Below are positions 55,314 to 64,000 of a DNA stretch of 64,000 nucleotides, piece by piece; within the stretch, counting starts at the first letter, position 1; every line of letters begins with the position of its first letter. Made by a program: the position numbers and the translations under genes. The notes beneath the pieces are model-generated. The model was not told the origin of the DNA. It saw only the letters and a list, made by a program, of their open reading frames with translations, and did no database searches. The stretch is from Liolophura sinensis (Eukaryota > Mollusca > Polyplacophora > Chitonida > Chitonidae), in NCBI RefSeq assembly GCF_032854445.1, contig NC_088305.1, positions 17,221,717-17,285,716 on the forward strand. Direction: 5' to 3'.

Positions 55314-57015
55314 TCAAATTTTTTTATGGTATTTCCTGAGCGTTACCAGGGCCTCTTTCAGTTTTTTATTTTCATCGTAAAATTTCGTGTAGAGGTCCTG
55401 GTAACCAGTCACGCTGCGTCGTAGTCTAGTACACTCCCGCTCCAGCCCTTCAATTTTAGCGTCTTTGGCTTCCAATCGTTTGTCCACGGTCTCCTCCTCC
55501 TCACCCCTAGACTCGTCGGAACTGCAAATGGAAAAATACACAGTTGATAATATGTATCACAAAATCTTTTTTGACATTAATATCTGTGTAAGTAATGGGG
55601 ATGTCTCATAACATTATAGACTAGATACGTGGTAAACTTCACCGTACAAATGTAATGATATTATAGGCTAGCTAGGAGATAACTTTCGCATAACATATGT
55701 CAATTCAGGTTGATGTATTAGTATTAACTTGACTGTGACGATACTCAGGCGGATCGGTAGTGTGCAAATATCTACTTACTCCGTTGAGGGTGAGGGTGGT
55801 GTTGATTCTTGTCGTTCCCTGAACAACTCCTCTTGCCCATTGGACGTTGAGGGTGAGGGAGGTGTTGATTCTTGTTCCCTGAACCACTCTTCTTGCCCAT
55901 TGGACGTTGAGGGTGAGGGAGGTGTTGATTCTTGTCGTTCCCTGAACAACTCTTCTTGCCCATTGGACGTTGAGGGTGAGGGAGGTGTTGATTCTTGTTC
56001 CCTGAACCACTCTTCTTGCCCATTGGACGTTGAGGGTGAGGGAGGTGTTGATTCTTGTCGTTCCCTGTATAACTCTTCTTGCCCATTGGACGTTGAGGGT
56101 GAGGGAGGTGTTGATTCTTGTCGTTCCCTGAACACCTCTTCTTGCCCATCCAGTTTAGGTCTTTTCGGGGTCCTCTGGGGTGATGTGTTTTGGGGCGATG
56201 ACGGTCGCTGGAAACCGTACGCCGCATCCCTGAAATGTAAAGTTAACCATGCTTAAACAGAACAAACACAATGCGTTATTTTACACCATAAACAGCACAA
56301 CCTTATTCGTCTTTTACTTCGATCAAATACGTAAAACAATAAATGTGACTTACCAGTCAATGTAGTGAAAAGGCGTAGAAAACTCGCAAGCTGAGTATAC
56401 AGTTGGTTCCCCCTCACTCCGAGGTACTCTTCTGTAACATGTATGACACTGTGTAAACGCTATTGTTTTGAAAAAAAATGAATATGTAAAGGGGTATATA
56501 GTAAGCCTTTGATATGTGCCATCAGGGAATATTTTCTGGACAAAAAAATGGCTTGAAAGTATTAATGGAAATAGCGAATGAGACGTGTGGAATAGTTTAA
56601 AATGAAAACCCCATTTTTTTCTTTTTAAAAAAACTTGACGGGTAATAGCGAAAGGATTGGCGTAGTACTGTAAATGGTGAATCCAAAACACGTGTTTAAC
56701 GAAACGGATTACCTCCATTAAACATACAGCCTGTGAAATGGGAAAACTTACGTATCTAGGTTAAATTGCTGAGGTGTAGACAATAAGTCTGCATCTGAGG
56801 GTCCAATATATTGAGGAGAACCTTAAAAAAACATGCATCAGGCGTTATATTTCCATATGCATCTATACGGTAACACTACGTTTTACACACTACACCTAAA
56901 CCCACTAAACAGACAGAAATAGAGTATGTGGAACGATGTAAATAATAGAACGATGAACTTGACTTTTAAACAAAAAACGTAGCTGTATACTCACCCATAC
57001 AAATTTCCAGACATG
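55314..57015 (-). pseudogene. Element-borne gene of P3 with repeat region and coiled coil
   Basis: Exon-like blocks with GT-AG borders lie on the minus strand near 57000, 56760-56820, 56353-56431, 55785-56228 and 55314-55521. The fourth contains the 60/63-bp tandem repeat. The last encodes a charged coiled coil (RLEAKDAKIEGLEREC) followed by a stop. The same last block occurs in fossil P2 (41063-41430). I do not recognise the protein. A role in the element's replication or packaging would be a guess. Confidence 0.5.
55785..56140 (-). repeat. Coding minisatellite, 60/63-bp units
   Basis: About six head-to-tail copies of a unit containing GTTGAGGGTGAGGGAGGTG (plus strand) are present. Units are 63 or 60 bases long, alternating in part; the short form lacks one codon. 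In the likely minus-strand frame the unit reads ERQESTPPSPSTSNGQEE. All lengths are multiples of three, so copy-number change keeps the frame. Confidence 0.9.
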
Positions 57016-57293
57016 GTGACGTTCGCGAAGTTTGAGACAAGGCCTGTACTCTATCTAAATTCCGTCAGAAGCAAGTGCTTTGGTCTAACTATGTCCAGCT
57101 TATAAAGCCTAAAATTGCGCGCGTAATCACGGTGGGATAAATACCGGCCAATCGATATACGGTAAACAGGCCGTGTTACGCAAGGTCATAGCATATTGGC
57201 TAACGAAATAAGAGTGCTATGCGCATGCGCAATGTTAAGTGGTCTTAACACAGCGTCATTAAAAGTTTTCCTGTTTTGTTTTTTCAGAAAAAA
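57016..57293. promoter_or_regulatory. Short divergent promoter region in P3
   Basis: About 280 bases separate the ATG at 57008 (minus) from the ATG at 57294 (plus). The region includes GCGCATGCGCAATG near 57220. It probably drives both neighbouring element genes. No clear TATA box was seen. Confidence 0.4.
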
Positions 57294-57740
57294 TGTCTCA
57301 GAAAGAATTCTTCGATGCATTACACGATCTGGACGTTGAAGAAATGCAAAATCAGACGGGCGATATAGGGTGAGGCTTTATTCAAAAGGTCCATATCGTA
57401 CTCTCTGAAAAAAATATGAAGTAAATGTGTTTTCGACATAAAAGACGAAGTATAATTTAGGATGTGTCACTTTTGTACGTGTATATGTATAATGAAAAAA
57501 AAAATGCCCATAATCTATAGTCAACTATGCGACATATACAGTAAAACGGAGATGGGAATGACATATGGGATATAAATACTCGCTTAAAAACCGAAAGCTA
57601 TCTTTAAATGGGCCATGAAACCTACGACCTAGCTATCGCGTTAATCCATTTTTTTAGAGATTTTACCGTGGTCTGTTTTCAGATTTGAGGAAGACTTAGT
57701 AGCCGATTTGGAGTTACAATGGGATGACATTTTAAGCTAG
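57294..57740 (+). pseudogene. Small acidic element-borne gene of P3
   Basis: The first block starts MSQKEFFDALHDLDVEEMQ and ends near a GGTGAGG donor at 57369. A second block after TGTTTTCAG (57681) encodes FEEDLVADLELQWDDILS and a stop at 57738-57740, only seven bases before the polymerase frame. Related blocks are kept in fossil P2 (35530-35670) and fossil P1 (18900-18970). The function is unknown. Confidence 0.5.
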
Positions 57741-57747
57741 GGCTTAT

Positions 57748-59673
57748 ATGTTAAATGATCCGGATAAGAAAACAATAGGTTTCTCTAACAAAGCCCTCCA
57801 AAAAAAATTGGCCTTAGAGCTTTGTCAAAAGGCTGGGGTAGATCCGACAGTGCAGACTGGGTTAGATAAGATGCATTTATTCGAAAATGCGACCGATAGT
57901 CAGATAGTAGTGGTCGACGCTAATGCGGCCAATGCTATTGTGTATCGGGGAATAGTCGTACGACCTAATAAGACCTACATACTACACCACAACGGGCATT
58001 TTGATGTTATCACTAGAATGCAGGCTTTTTTTGCGCGGTCATACTACTGCGAATCGTGTTTTAAAGCATACAACACACTGTCTTCGCATAGATGCGATGT
58101 TATATGTAGTATGTGCTACAGTAGAAACTGCCCCATTACGATACCTGTAGATTGCGGTGTGTGCAACAGGCGCTTCCATAGTGAATCCTGTTATGAGAGG
58201 CACTTGGAACGTAAAAAAAATGCTGCGAAGAAGGAATATAATTCCATATGCGAGACTTACTGGTCTTGTACTAAGTGTCGACGGCTTCTCTGGCGCGACA
58301 TTAGACCGCCTTGTAAGCATATTTGTGATGAGAAATATGGTAGCAAGTGTTTAGTGTATCATATGGGTGACCATAGGTGTTACGTGAAGCCATTAGTGGT
58401 GAAAGAAAGCAGGAGTTTATACATCTTCTGTGATTTTGAAACAACGGTAGAATCAGATGAACATGTGCCGAATTTCTGCGTCGCGCACAAGGTATGTAAT
58501 GAATGCATCGATTTCGATGACATACATCAGGCTTGTGTTAGATGTGAAGAGCGTGAGGTTGTTTTTAGAGGTGCAAACACAGCCGATGATTTTGGTAAGT
58601 GGTTGTTTAGTGAGCGTCACCATGGCTTTACAGTGATCGCCCATAACATGAAGGGGTTTGACGGGTATTTTATGTTACGCTACCTAATCGAACAGACTGT
58701 AAAACCTAATGTCATATACAGCGGTGGCAAAATCATGTGTATCCATATAGATAGTCTTAAAATGAGAATCATAGACAGTCTGAACTTGATCCCCACACGC
58801 CTAGCTAACTTTCCCAAGACATTCAACATTCCCGGCAAAAAAGGTGATTTCCCACACCTGTTCAATCTAGAGAAAAACCAATCCTATATAGGTCCATTGC
58901 CGGATATGCATTACTACGGCATTGACAACATGTCTAAAAGTGACCTAGACCGGTTCGTGAGCTGGTACAACGGACTGAAGGAAAAAAATTACGTGTTTGA
59001 TTTCCAAAAAGAAATGTTGGACTATTGCCGTTCTGACGTGACCATTCTCAGGCGGTGTTGTTTGAGGTTTAGGGAACTGATTATGGATATCACCACCCCC
59101 GAGGCCACTGCGATAGACGAGGAGGAAGACGAGTTTGGCATTGATCCATTAAAGAGCATTACTATCGCGGGTCTTTGTTTTGAGATTTTCAAAGCCCGCT
59201 TTCTAAAACCGGTGGCATTAGTACCAGCAGAGGGCATTGTTGAGAGAGACCAGTTCTCACGCCAGCCCATTCAATGGCTGGAATGGTTAATGCACAAGGA
59301 TAGGCAGAATGGGGGGCAGTTGGACATCCAGCATGCATTGAAAAAGGGTGAGCATAGGATAAGGAAAATCAAACTCGATGGTTACGATTCTACAACTGAC
59401 ACAGCGTATGAATTTTTAGGATGCGTAGTACATTCTTGTGTTCGGTGTACTGATAAGGACGCTATTAACCCCATAAACAAGAGAAATCACGAGAGTGTGT
59501 ACAACGATACAATGGCTGGCATTCGTAAGAGGGAAGAACTAGGCCTCAACTGTATCTACGTTTGGGAACACGAGTTTAGAGAGGAAATGGAAACTAACCA
59601 TGAGCTTAAGGAATTTGTAGCGTCTCTGGATGTGGTGAGTAGGTTAGATATTATATTCTTGGTTCTGTCCTGA
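57748..59673 (+). pseudogene. Polinton-like family B DNA polymerase of P3, N-terminal two thirds
   Basis: This 641-codon open frame belongs to a protein-primed DNA polymerase. An N-terminal cysteine-rich region has zinc-finger-like pairs (CESCF, CSMC, CGVCNRRFH, CTKCRRLLW). The exonuclease motifs are FCDFETTVES, IAHNMKGFDGYF and the LDYCRSDV type. FEIFKARFLKP and YVWEHEFREEME follow. The polymerase palm is not included because the frame ends where the neighbouring LTR element begins. The part present looks whole and is therefore young, but it is a truncated fossil. Confidence 0.85.
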
Positions 59674-59717
59674 TGCTAGCACCCTTTGCCATTTACAAAG
59701 GTTTGCTATAGGTAGAG

Positions 59718-60559
59718 CTGTAATAAGAAATACGAAGCCAGTCAGTCAATTATCGAGCACACAAGTGGAAGTCTTCTTTTATTAAAGAGACAAATATTAA
59801 TATAAACAGGTGCATAAATGTATATCCGTAACATTCGCACCGCTTATTTACAAGTATATAAATGTCTTTAATATTTAACAATAATATTTGACAAACCGTA
59901 AATTATATAATATTCGATAATTGGACTTATGAATCAGTACGTACACGTAATACAATTTAACTATAGGTCTTACGCTGGGACACCTGTTACTCACCTGTAA
60001 TAAGAAATACGAAGCCAGTCAGTCAATTATCGAGCACACAAGTGGAAGTGAAGTCCTACCACTCTGTGCCGGACTTTATAGCTGACCGATGTGGCAACGC
60101 ATTCACAGAACAGGCAAGAACAAGTGTCTCCACGGACGACCGTAACCTTGTACAGGCGCCCTAGAGAGCGGCCCTTTCTATACATGTACGCTCCCGCTAA
60201 TCGGGTTAATCCTCTACCCCGAGTCATTCATAATGACTCGGTAGAAATGATACATTTTATTATTAATTTAATACAGTGGTATGCCCTGTGACGTAAGTAA
60301 GTAATAAATGGCGTAATATGTGAATATAATATAACTTAAATAACATACAGGGAAATGGTGTGTGCATGCTGTGACGTGCATGTACACACCTTATCTTATA
60401 CAATTCTATCGGTCTGAGTAAGGGCTAATACATATATCAAATAATACAAACAATACTGTCAATATAATATAACAAATAAATAATGTGATTATACATGTAA
60501 TGAATCATATAAACAACATGGTCAATATATAAATAATCGTAATTATGTAACCTATAACA
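59718..60559 (-). repeat. LTR of the chromodomain Ty3 element (3' side)
   Basis: Read on the minus strand the LTR begins TGTTATAGG right after a purine tract (AAGGAGGAAA). It ends with an AATAAA-containing region and TTATTACA at 59718. A block of about 55 bases at 59718-59772 recurs at 59996-60050, an internal duplication. The partner LTR would lie beyond the window. Confidence 0.65.
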
Positions 60560-60857
60560 TTTCCTCCTTGGTAAAAATGTTTGGTCCTCCAAACTCAATA
60601 TGTCTAGTATTAGGACACTAGCCAGTATATGTTCACAGTAATTCTGGTATTACTTCCTACAAGAAACAAAATTCGAGTGAGTTTCCGATGTGAAGGGTAA
60701 CGTTAAGCCCTTCTAGCACTATACTTAAATGGATGGTCACAAGAACGAAACGAAAGTGAAGTAGGGAAGAATAACCGAATTGTCCTAGTGTCGTTTGAAC
60801 GAACAGTACCGCGATAATTAGGAATAAATTTTATGGTTGTGTTGGTATCTATTTTGT

Positions 60858-63800
60858 TCAGTATCGACGTTTACGACGTCTTCGTCTTTGGGTTTGCTTT
60901 GTATGGAATTGCCTTTTAAGGTCATCCGAAATATTTTCAGGAGGTTCCCATGTTGCTTCTTTGATGGGATATCCTTTCCAATGAACAATATACTGTTTCT
61001 TACCTTTATTCTTTCTGCTGCTTAGTAGTTTTTCTACTGGATAGGATATGTCATCAGATCCTTCATTGCTGGTAGCGTCTGTACTTACCTTTTTGGCCAT
61101 TGCTTCGCTTGGTTGGTTTTTAGGCCTTGCAACTATGTTTTCCCGACTTTTGTCTGGGTCAAGGTAAGCCTTTAGTCGATTTGCATGGACAGGAGCTTTG
61201 AGTTCCACATTGTCGGTGCATCTCCGCAATCTATACGTGTTGGACGAACCCACCCATGTCACATAGTAAGGACCATCATGCTTCTTATGTAGTTTGCTTG
61301 ATAACCCTTTTGGTACTTTTGGCATGAACAGCATTACCAAATCGTTTAATTTGAATATTGGAACAGCTGTGTTCTCGTCATATTTTTCCTTGCTTTTTGC
61401 CTTTTTATTTGCATCGTTCTCTTGTGCAATTTTGGTTGCAATTTTCAAGTTATGCATGACGTTTTCAATGTGCATTTTGGCATCATTTCCAAGCGTCTTC
61501 TCAGGGAGCAAGGAAACGTCAATGGGTAAATTCATTTCCTTCGAAAACAAAATATAGAATGGCGAGTACTCGGTTGATTGGGTACATGGGCTCATTCGAA
61601 AAGCCATCATTATGCTTGGAATGAGCTCTGGCCAGTTCTGTTGATCTGCTTCACAGTACGTTCTGAGACATTGCTTTATTGTGCTGTTTGTTCTCTCACA
61701 AACACTGTTTGATTGGGGATAATAACTGCTAGTATGGTGCCTTGTTACTTGGAAGAGTCCACAGATTGCGTTGACAAGATTACTCATGAAATTCTTACCT
61801 CTGTCTGAAACGAGAGTGCGTGGGGCGCCGTATCGAGTGAAAATTTCATTGTAAAGGACGTTTGCAATTTCGCTTGCTTGTTGCGTTTTTAATGGAAATG
61901 CTTCCGTCCATCGTGAGAAACTGTCTACCAGTAACAGTATGTACTGATAGCCGTCTGTTGTTTTGGTTAGTGGGCCCATGATATCCATATGCCATCTGGA
62001 GAAGGTTGATTCTACCGGTAAAGGCATAAGTGGAGCATGTTTATGTTTTCGATGGGATTTTGCTCTTTGACAAGCTACGCATGACTTTATGTAATCCCCA
62101 ACATCTTGGTACATGTTTCGCCAGTAATACCTTTCCCTAATGGCTTGATGAGTTCTGTCTCTTCCTAAGTGTGAACCGCCTGCTAAACTATCATGGAAAG
62201 ATAGCAAAACGCCTTCTCGCAGCACTTTGGGCAATGCCAGTTGGGACACTAACTTATCACTTGGCACTTGAGGTTTTGCTCTTTTTTGATAGAAATGGTA
62301 TAACAAACCATCTAGCAAAGCGTAATAGTTTGATTCCGAAACTATTCTGTCAGCTTTTGGTTTGTTTTCTGGAAGGATATTCTCTGACAAGTATGTGATC
62401 ATATCTGCAAATTCTTCATCTTCTTTCTGAAGGGTAATTATATATTGTTCTTTGATTGATCTTCCATTCGTGCTGGCTGAGTTTGAGTAGCATCTATGGT
62501 TGCTACTTTTTTATGATTTACTTGGTCGTAAAAGAATTCGACCTCAGTTAATTCTGGAGACGTATCTATCTGGGCTATCGGTGAAGGTATATCCAGCAAA
62601 TCTTCAGTATTGCACTGATCTTTGATGTCATTATACGCCCTCCTTGATAAAGCGTTCGCGTTAGTATTTGCAAAACCTGGTTTGTGAACGATATCAAAGT
62701 TATATTGTTCAAGTCGAACCGCCCATCTGGCTAAGCAGCCTGTGGAATGATTGGAATTCCGTAAGCAGGACAGTGCTTTATGATCTGTGACCACTGTAAA
62801 CTTACCATTTGCCAAATATATATGGAAGTGATTTATTCCTTCTATGACTGCCAAGCATTCTAAATCGGATACACACCACTTCTTTTCGAATCCTTTCAAG
62901 GATCTACCACCATATGCTACAACACGCTCTCTACCATTCTCATCACGCTGTCCAAGGATATATCCTAATGCATAACCAGATGTATCTGTTGTGAGAATGA
63001 ATGGTTTTTGCATGTCGGGGTAAGCTAGTACAGGCGGGGATGTCAATGCGAGTTTTAGACTTTCAAATGCCTGTTTTCGTTCTGGTGACCAATCGAAAGA
63101 TTTGTCTTTTTGAAGAAGTTGCGACAAGGGGGCTGCTATTTTGGAATAGTTTAGTATAAATCTTCTGTAGTAATTGCAAAGTCCTAAAAAACTCCGCACG
63201 TCTTGCTGATTTTGGGGAGTCGGAAAGGAACGTACCGCGTCTGTTTTCTGCAGATCCACCTTAACGCCATCTTTCGTCAAGACGTGTCCGAGGTAGTGGA
63301 CCTTTGCAACAGCAAAGTTACACTTCGATGGCTTTAAGGTGAGGTGTGCTTGTCGCAATTGATTAAACACCTCATCTAAATGCTTCAGATGTTCTTCAAA
63401 TGATCTACTAAAAACAAGAATGTCATCAACGTAGACCAGCACAGATTTCCAGTTGAGTCCTCTGAGGGCCCTGGACATGACCATTTGGAAGCTTGCTGGT
63501 GCGTTCATAAGACCGAACGGCATGCGCCGCCATTGGTAGACACCGCTGTGGGTCACAAAGCCTGCTTTGTGGGCAGTCTCAGGGTCCATAGGAATCTGCC
63601 AAAAACCGGAAGCTAAATCTAGCACTGAGAAAATTTGGGCTTGAGACTGGCCGACAGCATCGAAAACATCTTCAATGCGGGGAAGAGGGAATGACATAGG
63701 CTTGGTGATACTATTTAAACGCTGGTAGTCTACAGCAAAACGGTATTCACCTGTTTTCTTTTTCACCATAACGATCGGACTTTGCCACGGTGAGGATGAA

Positions 63801-63994
63801 GGTTCTATTATTCCATGTTGGAGCATTTCGTCAATTTGTTTGTCTACCTCGGTTTTGATTTCGTGGTTTGTCCGATATGGTTGTCTTCGAACAGGCATAC
63901 CATCACCTGTTTCTATCCGGTGATGATATAGGGCTGTCGAACCCAATTCAGATAGATCAGAGGCAAACACATCTCTGTTTTTTTTAAGAAACAT
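60858..63994 (-). pseudogene. Ty3-type LTR element pol region with C-terminal chromodomain
   Basis: Two long open parts lie on the minus strand. One (62438-63994, open to the window edge) covers reverse transcriptase and RNase H (VYVDDIL, TDHKALSCLR). The other (60858-62402) covers the integrase zinc-binding and core regions (CVACQRAK, WHMDIMGPL) and a chromodomain near the end (YIVHWKGYPIKEATWEP). The element is cut by the window edge; the parts seen look well preserved, with about one break visible, so it is probably young. The order is the usual Ty3 one, unlike the fossil at 27484-30700. Confidence 0.85.
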
Positions 63995-64000
63995 TCGTAA

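Larger units (their letters stand above)
54378..59690. pseudogene. Polinton-like fossil P3
   Basis: This is the longest copy of the P1-P3 family. From left to right it has a TATA-bearing region and an exon-like block (54830-55020), a minus-strand gene with a tandem repeat and a coiled coil (55314-57015), a short acidic gene on the plus strand (57294-57740) and a family B polymerase (57748-59673). The left edge near 54378 matches fossil P2 at about 38816. The right edge is cut by the chromodomain Ty3 element. It is incomplete; the parts present look relatively young. No capsid or integrase gene was recognised. Confidence 0.65.

Noticed and set aside
55785-56140. CRISPR-like array
   Set aside because: The units are contiguous 60/63-bp repeats without unique spacers, in a eukaryotic context.
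55729-56256. Plus-strand 175-codon frame rich in EGEGGVDS repeats
   Set aside because: It is a shadow of the tandem repeat. The minus strand has splice borders and a plausible protein composition.

Overview
The window is a stretch of animal genome made almost wholly of transposable elements. I recognise no ordinary host gene. It looks like a marine mollusc, most likely a gastropod and plausibly an abalone. The reasons are tRNA-derived SINEs of lophotrochozoan type, a LINE whose 3' end carries the GTTTAACGCCACATCGGC motif and an (AATG)n tail (which I recall as very common in abalone DNA), many Tc1, piggyBac and pogo elements, GT-AG introns, and protein-primed DNA polymerase (Polinton-like) fossils. 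The genus is from memory, not proof.

Layout. 1-2.8 kb: a hAT transposase gene containing a 200-N gap that is very probably false. 4.1-6.5 kb: a SINE, a broken gene of a multicopy DUF7869-like family holding a 21-bp microinversion, and a Tc1 stub. 6.48-8.47 kb: a Kolobok-like element with TTAA duplications. 8.75-11.76 kb: two Tc1 elements set 6 bp apart. 11.8-15.2 kb: piggyBac remnant 1, LINE 3' ends (one only 34 bp long), a SINE and a second DUF7869-like exon. 15.87-18.83 kb: a pogo element with an open 514-codon transposase. 18.8-20.8 kb: Polinton-like fossil P1. 20.8-22.2 kb: a Tc1. 22.18-26.15 kb: a complete PIF/Harbinger element whose nuclease and MADF genes interleave on opposite strands.

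26.9-30.7 kb: a Ty3-related LTR fossil with integrase ahead of reverse transcriptase. 30.8-34.1 kb: a Tc1 inside piggyBac 2. 34.1-43.3 kb: Polinton-like fossil P2, interrupted by a LINE, piggyBac 3 and a Tc1. 43.3-43.5 kb: a foldback hairpin. 43.5-54.3 kb: a second polymerase fossil cut into four pieces by nested insertions (piggyBac 5; a solo LTR holding piggyBac 4; a Tc1 holding a mariner-like element). 54.4-59.7 kb: Polinton-like fossil P3 with a long open polymerase frame, a coding minisatellite and divergent small genes. 59.7-64 kb: a Ty3 element with a C-terminal chromodomain that runs off the window.

The elements do not form one pathway. Target-site duplications let many insertions be ordered in time. 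The most notable signals are the microinversion, the false gap, the interleaved Harbinger genes, the different subterminal palindrome in each piggyBac family, the 34-bp LINE insertion, and the deep nesting in the polymerase fossils. All coordinates come from reading by eye. Family names rest on recognised motifs, not on searches.
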